Part shown: positions 35,033 through 45,634 of the stretch, one piece after another | Position numbering within the stretch: position 1 is the first letter of the stretch | Layout of the letters: the number at the start of each line of letters is the position of its first letter | Origin: Acidobacteriota bacterium | GTDB taxonomy: Bacteria > Acidobacteriota > Vicinamibacteria > Vicinamibacterales > SCN-69-37 | Direction of reading: 5' to 3' | Assembly: GCA_947467605.1 (NCBI GenBank) | Contig: CANIII010000028.1 | Span: 1 to 47,166, forward strand | Length of the DNA stretch: 47,166 bases | Translations under genes and position numbers: made by a program | The notes under the pieces: model-generated | What the model saw: only the letters and a program-made list of their open reading frames with translations | Database searches by the model: none | Told to the model about the DNA's origin: nothing

Positions 35033-36522
35033 CGCTCCTGGCCGGCGCGCTGCTGGCCGCGAGTTTTCCCAAATTTGGTCTGCCCACGTTTGCGTGGGGC
35101 GCCCTGGCGCCACTCTTTGTGGCGGTGGCGCTGCGCGCGACCGCTCCCGCGTACACACCCTGGGCCAGTTTCCGTCTCGGGCTGATGACCGGCGCGGTCT
35201 ACTTCGCGTGCACCCTCTATTGGACGGCCTCCACCATGGCTACCTACGGCGGCATCATGCTGCCGGTGGCGGCGCTCCTCACGGGTCTCCTCGTCGCGTA
35301 CCTCTCCTTATATATAGGTGCGGCGGCTGTGCTGCTCGGGGCGTCTGTGCGTCGGTTTGGCGTCGCCGGTCTGTGGCTGGCACCGGTGTTCTGGGTCGCC
35401 ACCGAATGGTCGCGCGGATGGGTAGGCGGTGGCTTTCCGTGGGTGCCGCTCGGCAGTTCGCAGGGCAGTGTGTTGCCGATTGCCCAGCTCGCCAGCGTCA
35501 CCGGCGTGTTCGGTCTCTCGTTTCTGATCGCGCTCGTCGGTACCGCCGCCGCCGTGCTGGCGTTGTCGCGCAAGCGCCAGCATGTGATGGGCGCGGCCGC
35601 TGTGTTTGTGCTGGTGGCCCTCGTTGCCGGGGGCGGCATGGTGCGGCTCGCCGACGGTCGGCTCGCGACGAGTGGGCGCGTCCTCCGCGTCGGCCTCGTG
35701 CAAGGCAACATCGATCAGGACATGAAGTGGGATCCGAAGTATCGCGAGCCCATCCTCTCGCGTTACCTGCGGCTCAGTCGCGAAGCCATGCTCGCCGGCG
35801 CGCAACTCGTGGTGTGGCCGGAAGCGTCGACGCCGTTCTTTCTCGATCGCGACAGCGCTCTCGCCGAGCCCATCCGCACGCTGGCGAAGCAGGCGCGCAC
35901 GCCGTTTGTGATTGGCACGGACGAATTCGCCGGCGACCAGATCTACAACTCCGCGTCGGTCATTGATAGCAACGGCCAGACGACGGGCGTGTATCGCAAG
36001 ATTCATCTCGTGCCCTTTGGCGAATTTGTGCCGATGAAGAAGTTGCTGTTCTTTGTGGGGCCACTTGTGGAGGCCGTCTCGGACTTTTCGCCGGGCACGG
36101 ATCCGGCCGTGCTCGATCTGGGCAACGGCATGCGCGGCAGCGTGGCCATCTGTTACGAGTCGACCTATCCCACGCTGACGCGCGCGTTCGCCAACGGTGG
36201 CTCACAGCTGCTGATGGTGATCACGAACGACGCGTGGTTCGGCAATTCGTCGGCGGCCTATCAGCACTTCCAGATGGGCGCGATGCGGGCGATCGAGACG
36301 GGGCGGTTTCTGGCGCGCGCTGCGAATACGGGGATCACCGCCGTTGTGGATCCCTATGGCCGCGTGGTGTCGCAGGCCGAGATGTTTCAGCCGGTGAGCC
36401 TGACGGCGGATGTTCGCCTGCTCGACGGCCAGACGATTTACACTCGCACAGGTGATTTGATTGCGTGGCTGTGCGCCGCGCTGACCGCTGCCATGGTGGT
36501 CGTGCTGCGCCGCCGGGCCTGA
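35008..36522 (+). CDS. lnt: Apolipoprotein N-acyltransferase
   Basis: About 500 residues. Six-helix membrane domain (SATLALLAGALLAASFPKFG onward) and a C-terminal nitrilase-like domain with the catalytic triad: Glu in WPEAS, Lys in YRKIHLVPFGE and Cys in AICYEST. It adds the third acyl chain to lipoproteins at the periplasmic face of the inner membrane. The left boundary given marks where family similarity begins, not a start codon: between the end of the SPOR gene and the first helix I find no in-frame ATG, GTG or TTG. The nearest upstream in-frame start is GTG 34,813 inside the SPOR gene; the next downstream is GTG 35,119, which would lose helix 1. It overlaps the SPOR gene. Confidence 0.88.
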   Translation, partial: VVPVSATLALLAGALLAASFPKFGLPTFAWGALAPLFVAVALRATAPAYTPWASFRLGLMTGAVYFACTLYWTASTMATYGGIMLPVAALLTGLLVAYLSLYIGAAAVLLGASVRRFGVAGLWLAPVFWVATEWSRGWVGGGFPWVPLGSSQGSVLPIAQLASVTGVFGLSFLIALVGTAAAVLALSRKRQHVMGAAAVFVLVALVAGGGMVRLADGRLATSGRVLRVGLVQGNIDQDMKWDPKYREPILSRYLRLSREAMLAGAQLVVWPEASTPFFLDRDSALAEPIRTLAKQARTPFVIGTDEFAGDQIYNSASVIDSNGQTTGVYRKIHLVPFGEFVPMKKLLFFVGPLVEAVSDFSPGTDPAVLDLGNGMRGSVAICYESTYPTLTRAFANGGSQLLMVITNDAWFGNSSAAYQHFQMGAMRAIETGRFLARAANTGITAVVDPYGRVVSQAEMFQPVSLTADVRLLDGQTIYTRTGDLIAWLCAALTAAMVVVLRRRA

Positions 36523-36546
36523 CCGGGCGCGCTGTGGTGCGCTTGA

Positions 36547-37708
36547 ATGGATGATTACGTGATGGCTGACCGGATGTTGTCTCTCGACGAACAAATACGT
36601 CTCTTCGCGGAGCTGCGCGATCGCGCAGCGGAGCTCGGGAGGGGGCTTTGACGAAGCGCGGCTGAATCGCGAGGTCGGCGAGCTCGAGGCGCAGATGGCC
36701 GCGCCGGATTTCTGGAACAACCAGACCAAAGCCCAGGACATCACCCAAAAGCGTCGTCGGCTCGACGACGACCGCCAGCTGGCGGGAGCGTTACGCCGAC
36801 AGGTCGACGACATCGCCGTGTTGATTGATTGGGCGCGGCAGGGCGAAGACGTCAGCACGGACCTTGCGAACGGCCTGGCCTCGTTTCAGCGCGACGTGGA
36901 AACCGGCGAAGTGCGCACGATGCTGTCGGGCGAGATGGATGGGAAGAACGCCATCATCTCGATTCATCCGGGCGCGGGCGGCACCGAATCGCAAGACTGG
37001 GCCGAGATGCTCATGCGCATGTTCATGCGCTGGATTGAGCGTCGGGGATTCAAGCGGGAAGTGCTCGACTATCAACCCGGCGACGAGGCCGGCATCAAGA
37101 GCGTCACGATCATGGTGCAGGGCGACTTCGCCTACGGTCTCCTCATGGCCGAAGTTGGCGTGCATCGTCTCGTGCGCATCTCGCCGTACGATTCTGCGGC
37201 GCGACGTCACACCTCGTTTGCGTCCGTGTATGTGTGGCCGGAAGTCACCGACGACATCGATGTGGAGATCGAGGAGAAGGATTTGCGCATCGACACGTTC
37301 CGGTCGAGCGGCGCCGGCGGTCAGCACGTGAACGTCACCGACTCTGCCGTGCGCCTCACGCACTTGCCGACGGGGATCGTCGTCTCGTGTCAGAACGAGC
37401 GGTCGCAGCACAAGAACAAGGCGTCGGCGATGAAGGTGTTGCGGTCGCGCCTGTATGACATCCGCCTGAAGGAGCAGCAGGCGAAGCTCGATCAGCTCGG
37501 CGGCGAGAAGCAGGCGATCGCATTCGGCTCGCAGATTCGCAGTTACGTGCTGCACCCGTATCAGATGGTGAAGGACCACCGGACGAAGTTCAGTGTCGGC
37601 GACGTGGACCGGATCCTCGACGGTGACATCGACGAGTTCATCAAGACGTTCCTCATGCACAAGGCGATGGGGAAGTTGGCGGCGGCCGACGACACCGTCG
37701 ACGACTAA
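36547..37708 (+). CDS. prfB: Peptide chain release factor 2 (programmed +1 frameshift)
   Basis: About 386 residues after frameshifting, read 36,547-36,648 then from 36,650. ATG 36,562 is an alternative start. The first 34 codons end CTT-TGA; skipping the T continues with DEARLNREVGELE. RF2 domains follow: ISIHPGAGGTESQDWAEML, the stop-codon-reading region, RSSGAGGQHVNVTDSAVR (GGQ motif that hydrolyses peptidyl-tRNA) and HKNKASAM. The usual codon-reading tripeptide SPF is SPY here (RISPYDSAARRHTSF). It ends translation at UGA and UAA. It is 24 nt after lnt. The in-frame ATG at 36,695 is only the start of the longest single frame, not the gene start. Confidence 0.94.
36638..36651 (+). promoter_or_regulatory. 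prfB programmed +1 frameshift site
   Basis: GGAGG (36,638-36,642) acts as an internal Shine-Dalgarno, then GGG, then CTT (36,646-36,648) and the in-frame stop TGA (36,649-36,651), followed by C. The 3-nt gap between the GGAGG core and CTT is the spacing of the classical RF2 autoregulatory site. When RF2 is scarce the slow UGA lets the ribosome slip into +1 and make full-length protein. Confidence 0.92.
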
Positions 37709-37718
37709 GACACCGCCC

Positions 37719-39752
37719 ATGACCGAGCCGAGAGCCGCGCTATCGCATCGGTTGCCGTATCGGCCCGAGATCGATGGGCTGAGGGCCTTGGCCGTGGTGC
37801 CGGTCATCCTGTTTCACGCGGGCATTCCAGGATTCGCGGGCGGCTACGTGGGCGTCGATGTGTTCTTCGTGATCAGCGGATATCTGATCACGTCCGTGAT
37901 TCTGGCGGATCTGGCCGCAGAGCGTTTTACATTTCTACACTTCTACGAACGACGGGCGCGCCGGATTCTGCCCGCACTCCTCGTCGTGATGCTCGCCACC
38001 GTGCCGTTTGCCTGGATGTGGTTGGACCCGCACGCACTTTCTGAATTTGGCAAGAGTCTCGGTGCGGCAGCCGTATTTGTTTCCAATCTCTTGTTTCTGC
38101 GCGACACGAATTACTTTGGTCAAGCGGCGGAACTGAAGCCGCTGCTGCACACGTGGAGCCTTGGGGTCGAAGAGCAGTTCTACCTCCTGTTTCCTTTGGG
38201 TCTTGTGCTTGTGTGGCGGCGTTGGCGAGCCGCGACTGGTTTGTGTCTTGCGGCTGCCGGTCTCCTGTCGCTGTGTCTGTCGGGCTACCTGACGTGGCGA
38301 GCGTCACCTGTTGGGTTCTACCTATTGCCATCGCGTGGGTGGGAGTTGTTGGTCGGTGCCGCGATCGCACATCGACACGCCACCGCTCCAGCATCGTCGC
38401 TAGCCCCGACGGGGAGTGCGTTGACGGCTGTAGGGCTTGTCGCGATTCTCTGGGCAGTGTCGCCATACGTTGGTCTTGAGACAGGACCGTTCTCCCGATC
38501 AGTGGTGGCGACTCTCGGGGCGTGTCTTGTCGTGTGGTGCGGCGCGACACCAGGGCTGGCCTATAGGCTCCTCTCGCACGCGGTCCCCGTCCGAGTTGGT
38601 GCGATGTCGTACTCGCTGTATCTGATTCATCAACCCGTGTTGGCCATGGCGCGCGCGCTGGAGGTGAACCGCATTTCTACGCGCACCTACCTCATCCTCG
38701 CTTTGGCCTGCTGCGTGGCTGCCGCGTTGCTGTGGCGTGTCGTCGAACAGCCATTTCGTCGGGCCGAGCGCATCGCAAGCCGCTGGCTGTGGCGGTCGGT
38801 CACGATTGGTGCTGGACTGGCCGTGCTGATTGGGGCGTCGTGCTACGTGACGGGCGGCTGGCCTGGCCGGTTTTCAGCCCAGGACATCCGTGTGCTGCAG
38901 GTCAAGACGTTCAAGAGCGTGGATCGATTCGCGCTCAACGGTGTGCCCTGCGCTAACCGTCTTCCAAGCGACGGTTGCAGGTTGGGATACCCGGGGGCCG
39001 AACCGTCCTGGGCGTTGGTCGGCGATTCACACGCGGCTGCCTTGGCTCCCGCGCTTGATGAGAGACTGCAAGGAAGCCAACTGGCGGGCCAGCAACTGAC
39101 CCGCTTCAGTTGCCTCTATGTCGGCGACGCGGTGCTCGTGAGCAATAATCCCGTGAAACAGCAGGCGTGCCATCTATGGACTACCGAGGTACACGCTCGC
39201 ATCCTGTCGCCCACAGTTCGGGACGTGGTGGTGGCGGGTCGATACGTGAACACGTTTGAAGGCGTGGCATTTGACAACGGCGAGGGCGGGCGGGAATCTA
39301 CCGGCCAGGGAATCGGCCGAGTCTTAGACGATCGCCGATCCGTCGCGGCAATCTTCCAAAGGGCGATCACAGAGTTACTGGCAGCTGGCAAGAGGGTGCA
39401 CCTCGTCTATCCGATCCCTGAGGTGGGTTGGGATGTCCCGATCCGGCTTTTCAAACTGCATGCTCTGTGGCACCGAGATGATCCCGTGACCACTTCGTAC
39501 GCGGTGTTTCTGCGGCGCACCCAAGGTGTGCGAGATCTCTTTGACGCGCTGGGCGATCTCGATGGGTTATCGCGTGTGCGACCCGAGACGTGGTTGTGTG
39601 ACAGCACGTTGGCGGGGCGATGTGTCACGGCCCTCGATGATCAGGTCCTGTATTTTGACGACGACCATCCAAGCTACGCTGGTGCCGTGCGTGTCATCGA
39701 TCACTTGTCACTCCGCCTCCCGACGGCATCGTCCCCAGCCCGCTCGCGATGA
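37719..39752 (+). CDS. OafA/YrhL-type membrane acyltransferase with SGNH domain
   Basis: 677 residues from ATG 37,719, 10 nt after prfB. Residues ~1-390 are an acyltransferase-3 domain with about ten helices: LPYRPEIDGLRALAVVPVIL, GVDVFFVISGYLI, FYERRARRILP and HTWSLGVEEQFYL. Residues ~430-660 form an extracytoplasmic SGNH hydrolase-like domain with GDSHAAAL near its start and DDDHPS near its end. Such proteins O-acetylate surface polysaccharides or peptidoglycan. Codons with A/T third positions look more common than in the flanking genes, hinting at transfer; I did not compute this. It overlaps the next gene by ATGA. Confidence 0.92.
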   Translation: MTEPRAALSHRLPYRPEIDGLRALAVVPVILFHAGIPGFAGGYVGVDVFFVISGYLITSVILADLAAERFTFLHFYERRARRILPALLVVMLATVPFAWMWLDPHALSEFGKSLGAAAVFVSNLLFLRDTNYFGQAAELKPLLHTWSLGVEEQFYLLFPLGLVLVWRRWRAATGLCLAAAGLLSLCLSGYLTWRASPVGFYLLPSRGWELLVGAAIAHRHATAPASSLAPTGSALTAVGLVAILWAVSPYVGLETGPFSRSVVATLGACLVVWCGATPGLAYRLLSHAVPVRVGAMSYSLYLIHQPVLAMARALEVNRISTRTYLILALACCVAAALLWRVVEQPFRRAERIASRWLWRSVTIGAGLAVLIGASCYVTGGWPGRFSAQDIRVLQVKTFKSVDRFALNGVPCANRLPSDGCRLGYPGAEPSWALVGDSHAAALAPALDERLQGSQLAGQQLTRFSCLYVGDAVLVSNNPVKQQACHLWTTEVHARILSPTVRDVVVAGRYVNTFEGVAFDNGEGGRESTGQGIGRVLDDRRSVAAIFQRAITELLAAGKRVHLVYPIPEVGWDVPIRLFKLHALWHRDDPVTTSYAVFLRRTQGVRDLFDALGDLDGLSRVRPETWLCDSTLAGRCVTALDDQVLYFDDDHPSYAGAVRVIDHLSLRLPTASSPARSR

Positions 39753-40423
39753 GTTACGAACCGGACGGCTGGCTCGATGTGATGGTGGCAGCGGTATTCG
39801 TGCTGTGGTTCGTGGTCATGCTCACGCAACAGCCTCGCTGGAGATTCCGTCGATCGATCGGATGGATTGATGTGTTTCGTCTGGCGCCGAACTGGCTACT
39901 GTTTGTCAAACCATCGCCCTTTGATTCGGAGATTGTCGTGCGAACCGTCGAGACCGGCGGGGGGCGCGGGCCGTGGCTCGTGGTGCCGACGTTTATAGAT
40001 CGCCCTCGTTTTGCCTGGGCGTGGAATCCCGGCGCGATCGACTTGAAAGCGTATCTGGCATTGATTAAGCGCAGCCGGTTGGCGCAATGGGACCACGTTC
40101 TTTGCCGCGGTCCATGCGAGCCATTTCGGTCACCGGGCCTCTCGCAGCGCTCGACGCTCGTCGCGGCCGAGGCGCCACCATTTGCCCCAGAGCTCCGTTC
40201 TGAGTGCAGTCGAAGGGGTCATCGAATGACCGGCTCCGTCCCTGAGATAAACGCTTCAACCCCATTCGCGGTCTGCACGAGCACGACGCTGCCCGGGCGC
40301 GAGAATTCCGGTGTGTCCTTGAGCGTGTTGCGCCGGCGATCGACCCAGCTCTTCATGACGTCGATCCAGATAGGCAGGGCGGCGACCGTGCCGCTCTGGC
40401 CTTCGCCGATGGGTTTCTTCTGA
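39749..40423 (+). CDS. Small membrane protein of unknown function with a doubtful tail
   Basis: 224 residues as read. One membrane helix (about 11-25, VMVAAVFVLWFVVML) is followed by a folded-looking region (WIDVFRLAPNWLLFVKP, GPWLVVPTFIDRPRFAWAWNPG) up to ~residue 120, then loses any recognisable character. The ATG at 39,749 overlaps the acyltransferase stop, supporting real coupled translation. The last ~68 codons run antisense through the 3' end of the convergent penicillin-binding protein gene, so the natural stop has probably been lost by frameshift or deletion. I do not recognise the family. It may serve the acyltransferase. Confidence 0.5.
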   Translation: MSYEPDGWLDVMVAAVFVLWFVVMLTQQPRWRFRRSIGWIDVFRLAPNWLLFVKPSPFDSEIVVRTVETGGGRGPWLVVPTFIDRPRFAWAWNPGAIDLKAYLALIKRSRLAQWDHVLCRGPCEPFRSPGLSQRSTLVAAEAPPFAPELRSECSRRGHRMTGSVPEINASTPFAVCTSTTLPGRENSGVSLSVLRRRSTQLFMTSIQIGRAATVPLWPSPMGFF

Positions 40424-42444
40424 TCGAAGCCAATCCAGACACCGATGGTGATGTCGGGGTCAAAGCCAATGAACCACGCGTCGGTGTAGTCGTCGGTGGT
40501 GCCGGTCTTGCCGCCGATCGGCCAGTTGGGAATGGCGGCGGCAGCTGCACGGCCCGTGCCGTTCTTGATGACGCCCTGCAGCAGATACGTCATGACATAA
40601 GCCGCGTCCGCGCGGATGACATCGTGCGCTTCTGGCCGGATGTCTTCGAGCACGGCGCCATCTTTGTCGATGACCTGTCGAAAGGGCTGCGCCGTCATGC
40701 GCACACCGGCATTGGGAAACACCGTGTAGGCCGATGTCATTTCTATCAATGAGGCGTCGCCCGCGCCAATGGCAATCGGTAGATACGGCGGCAGCGGCGA
40801 CGTGATGCCGAAGCGACGCGCGAACATGATGACCTGCTCGGCCCCCAGCGCGGCCATGAGTCGAATGGTCGGGACGTTGCGCGATTGCTCAAGCGCGTGG
40901 CGCAGTGTGATGTTGCCTTCGTACTTCCGATCGTAATTCTTCGGCTCGTACATCGGCTGATTCGGTCCGGCGGGAAAGCTCGCCGGTGTATCGATGAGCG
41001 TCGACGTGGCGGTGTAGCCGCGGTCGATCGCGGCAGTGTAGACAATGGGCTTGAATGACGATCCGACCTGACGCAGCGCCTGCGTGGCACGGTTGAACTG
41101 GCTGCGCTCGTAGCTCGAGCCGCCCACCATGGCGAGAATTTCGCCGGTCTTGTTGTCGAGCGCGAGCATCGCGCCCTCAAGCACCGGCGGTTGATCGAGC
41201 TCCGCCGCGAACGTGGCCGCGCCGCCATCGAGCGTCTTGACGCGCACGTCGACAACATCGCCACGTTTGACCAACTGATCAGGTGTGCGTTTGGTCCACG
41301 CATAGCCCGCCTTGTCGATCGTGCCTGACCATCGACCAAACTTGACGCGGATGAGGCCACCGTCAGTACCGAGTACAACGCCCGTCAGGATGTCGCCGAC
41401 CGCGGGCTCGTGCGTCCAGCTCGCCAAACGGAATTTGTCGACGTCGTGCTTCTCAGTAATGAGGTTGCGTGAGGGCTTGCGATAGCCGCGCAGCTTGTCG
41501 AGCCGGCGCAATCCACGATCGAGCGCCGCATTCGCTGCCAACTGCAGCGGACCGTCGATGGCCGTCTGTACGGTGAGGCCGCCTTCGTACACGGCCTTCG
41601 CGCCGTACTTTTCCTGAATCTGCTGCCGCACCATCTCGGTGAAGTACGGCGCAATCGACGTGGGCCCCGCGTAACCGCGGAGCACAAGCGGCTGTGCCTT
41701 GGCTTCGTCGGCCTGCACCTGCGTGATGTACTTCTCTTCCACCATGCGCCGCAGCGTGTAGGCCTGGCGGGCCTTCGCGCCCGGCATGTTGCGATACGGG
41801 CTCTGCAGCACATTGCCTTGAATGATGCCGGCAAGCAGCGAAGCTTCTGCGAGCGTCAGCTCTTTCGCAGGTTTGCCGAAGTACATCTGCGACGCCGCGC
41901 CCATGCCGTACGCGCCGTGGCCCATGTTGATCTGATTGCAGTACATGGTGAAGATCTCGTTCTTCGTGTACCGCTTCTCGATCTGCAGGGTGACGAGTGC
42001 TTCCTTGATCTTTCGCTCGGGCGTCTGTTGAAAGCCGATGCTGTCGGGGAACACGTTGCGCGCCAGCTGCTGCGAGATCGAACTGCCGCCCTTCATCTGG
42101 CGATAGACGACGTCCTTGACGAGACGCACAAGGGTGCGCGGAATATCGATGCCCTGATGCTGATAGAACGATGAGTCTTCGGACGACAAGACGGCCTTAC
42201 GCAGCACATCCGGAATGTCTTCGTACTTCAGGATCTCGCGCCGTTGCGTCGCCAACTCGCCGACCACCACGCCGTCACGACCCAGAATCCGCGTCGTGAC
42301 GCTCGGGCTGTAGTTCTCGAGCGACGGGAGGCCCGGCAGATCGCCCATAAACGCGAACATGACGCCCCCGGCAATGCCAAAGAGGGCCGCCGCAACGAAG
42401 AGCGCAGCCAAACCGGCGACCTTGAGCGTAGGGGAGCGGAGCAC
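40219..42444 (-). CDS. Bifunctional penicillin-binding protein 1A-type transglycosylase/transpeptidase
   Basis: 741 residues. A membrane anchor (about 8-32) is followed by a family 51 transglycosylase with catalytic Glu89 (SSEDSSFYQHQG), KGGSSISQQLARN and an MYCNQIN segment. The transpeptidase has the nucleophile Ser462 in SSFKP (SxxK), SRNVP and KTGTTDDYTDAW. It polymerises and cross-links peptidoglycan at the outer face of the inner membrane. The start is GTG 42,444. Class A, mrcA/ponA-like; I give no symbol because paralog assignment needs a tree. Its promoter region is shared with dnaK; its 3' end overlaps the small membrane protein on the other strand. Confidence 0.95.
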   Translation of the reverse strand: MLRSPTLKVAGLAALFVAAALFGIAGGVMFAFMGDLPGLPSLENYSPSVTTRILGRDGVVVGELATQRREILKYEDIPDVLRKAVLSSEDSSFYQHQGIDIPRTLVRLVKDVVYRQMKGGSSISQQLARNVFPDSIGFQQTPERKIKEALVTLQIEKRYTKNEIFTMYCNQINMGHGAYGMGAASQMYFGKPAKELTLAEASLLAGIIQGNVLQSPYRNMPGAKARQAYTLRRMVEEKYITQVQADEAKAQPLVLRGYAGPTSIAPYFTEMVRQQIQEKYGAKAVYEGGLTVQTAIDGPLQLAANAALDRGLRRLDKLRGYRKPSRNLITEKHDVDKFRLASWTHEPAVGDILTGVVLGTDGGLIRVKFGRWSGTIDKAGYAWTKRTPDQLVKRGDVVDVRVKTLDGGAATFAAELDQPPVLEGAMLALDNKTGEILAMVGGSSYERSQFNRATQALRQVGSSFKPIVYTAAIDRGYTATSTLIDTPASFPAGPNQPMYEPKNYDRKYEGNITLRHALEQSRNVPTIRLMAALGAEQVIMFARRFGITSPLPPYLPIAIGAGDASLIEMTSAYTVFPNAGVRMTAQPFRQVIDKDGAVLEDIRPEAHDVIRADAAYVMTYLLQGVIKNGTGRAAAAAIPNWPIGGKTGTTDDYTDAWFIGFDPDITIGVWIGFDQKKPIGEGQSGTVAALPIWIDVMKSWVDRRRNTLKDTPEFSRPGSVVLVQTANGVEAFISGTEPVIR

Positions 42445-42477
42445 GGAACCTCAAGTGTACCGGGCTCACCGCAATGG

Positions 42478-42511
42478 ACGTGAAGAACGTGAAGACAAGG
42501 TGTTCTTCACG
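42478..42511. repeat. Tandem ACGTGAAGA and overlapping inverted repeat upstream of dnaK
   Basis: ACGTGAAGA occurs twice in tandem (42,478-42,486 and 42,487-42,495). In addition cgtgaagaac (42,479-42,488) and gttcttcacg (42,502-42,511) are perfect 10-nt inverted repeats with a 13-nt spacer. They lie between the two divergent starts, just upstream of the dnaK -35 box, so could be an operator or a REP-type element. It is not CIRCE. Confidence 0.55.
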
Positions 42512-42520
42512 GTTTATTGT

Positions 42521-42551
42521 CTTGACTAGATAACGCTCATATAAATATACT
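42521..42551 (+). promoter_or_regulatory. dnaK promoter with a HAIR-like HspR site
   Basis: TTGACT (42,522-42,527) and TATACT (42,546-42,551), 18 nt apart, form a good housekeeping promoter in an AT-rich island. CTTGACT-N7-GCTCATA (42,521-42,541) matches the HAIR consensus CTTGAGT-N7-ACTCAAG at 10 of 14 positions with exact spacing and sits across the -35 and spacer, where a repressor would block RNA polymerase. An hspR gene lies two genes downstream. The promoter is well supported; the operator is a hypothesis. Confidence 0.6.
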
Positions 42552-42616
42552 CAATGACACTAAAGTCTGCGTCCCGCATCGACGGGAGCCCCGTAGGGGC
42601 AAAAGGAGAAATGTTT

Positions 42617-44515
<1,899 letters not shown>

Positions 44516-44520
44516 GAGTC

Positions 44521-45621
44521 ATGGACCTGTACCAAGTCTTGGGTGTGCCGCGCAACGCCGCTCCGGCGGATGTTGAGCGCGCATACCTTCGACTCGCACG
44601 GCGCTATCACCCGGGGATCAACCCGGGTGATGGCGTATCTGCCGAGTTGTATCGACGGGTACAGGATGCCTACGCGGTGCTCGGGGATACCGAGCGCCGA
44701 CGTGACTACGATCGCGGCGGTGCCTCCGCGCCGGTCGCCACGGCCGAAACGAACGTGGCGTTTCAGGGGTTTGATTTCTCCTCACTTGCCGAGGGTGCCT
44801 CGGCGGCAACGTTCTCAGAACTTTTCGCGGATGTGTTTCAGGACGCGGCACGTCGTGTGTCGTCGCCCGAGCAGGGCACCTCCGTCGACATCACCTTGCA
44901 GCTGTCGTTCGACGATGCGATCCGCGGCGGCCAGTTTCCGCTGTCGGTGACGCGTTCGGAACGATGCGGCGCCTGTGCAGGCACCGGCCAAGTGGCGCGG
45001 CCGCCGATCGCGTGCCCGCAATGCGTCGGCGCCGGCTCCATGCGCTGGGCGCGCGGGCACATGGTGTTCACCAAAGCCTGCGACACGTGCAATGGCGTGG
45101 GGCAGATCGTGACCCAGAGTTGCCGCATGTGTGGCAGCACCGGTGTGCACGGGCGGAGCGAAGTCGTCACGCTCGGCTTGCCACCAGGGATTGAGACCGG
45201 CGCGCGAATTTCGGTGCCTGGTCGAGGACATGCGGGCGCACGTGGCGGGCCGGCGGGCGATCTGTACGTGACGATCGACGTCGTGCCGCATCCGTTCCTG
45301 CAGCGCGAGGGCCGCGACCTGCGGATGCAACTGCCGGTCGCGATTCACGAAGCCGCTCTCGGCGCCAGGATCAACGTGCCGACGCTCGATGGCGCAGTGG
45401 CGCTGAGAATTCCGGCGGGATCCACGTCGGGGCAACGCCTACGCCTTCGCGGGCGCGGGATCCCTGGCGATCCGTCCGGTGAACTGCCTGCCGGCGATCT
45501 GATTGCCGAACTCCAGATTGTGTTACCGCCCGTGCGTGACGAGCGGTCGAAGGAATTGCTCAAGGAATTTGGTCGACTGAACGACATCGACGTCCGCCGC
45601 CACCTGTTCGGCAACGCGTAG
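44521..45621 (+). CDS. dnaJ: DnaJ-like co-chaperone with HPG in place of HPD
   Basis: 366 residues. The J-domain (1-65) ends helix II with RRYHPGINPGD: His30-Pro31-Gly32, so the Asp that stimulates DnaK ATPase is missing. There is only a short linker rather than the usual Gly/Phe-rich region. Four zinc-binding CxxCxGxG-type repeats follow (CGACAGTG, CPQCVGAG, CDTCNGVG, CRMCGSTG, the last with Ser in place of Gly), then the two beta-sandwich C-terminal domains (LPPGIETGARISVPG, GDLYVTIDVVPHPFL). It should bind substrate and zinc, but its action on DnaK may be altered or use the nearby Asp37. It lies between dnaK and hspR, consistent with a heat-shock operon. Confidence 0.9.
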   Translation: MDLYQVLGVPRNAAPADVERAYLRLARRYHPGINPGDGVSAELYRRVQDAYAVLGDTERRRDYDRGGASAPVATAETNVAFQGFDFSSLAEGASAATFSELFADVFQDAARRVSSPEQGTSVDITLQLSFDDAIRGGQFPLSVTRSERCGACAGTGQVARPPIACPQCVGAGSMRWARGHMVFTKACDTCNGVGQIVTQSCRMCGSTGVHGRSEVVTLGLPPGIETGARISVPGRGHAGARGGPAGDLYVTIDVVPHPFLQREGRDLRMQLPVAIHEAALGARINVPTLDGAVALRIPAGSTSGQRLRLRGRGIPGDPSGELPAGDLIAELQIVLPPVRDERSKELLKEFGRLNDIDVRRHLFGNA

Positions 45622-45634
45622 TCAGGAGCACATT

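Noticed and set aside
42421..42455. CTTGAG ... CTCAAG inverted repeat as the HspR operator
   Set aside because: The 23-nt spacer is wrong for HAIR (7 nt), and it lies at the start of the penicillin-binding protein gene; the site at 42,521 has correct spacing.
42445..42616. CIRCE element (TTAGCACTC-N9-GAGTGCTAA) upstream of dnaK
   Set aside because: Not found; the inverted repeat at 42,479-42,511 has different sequence and spacing.
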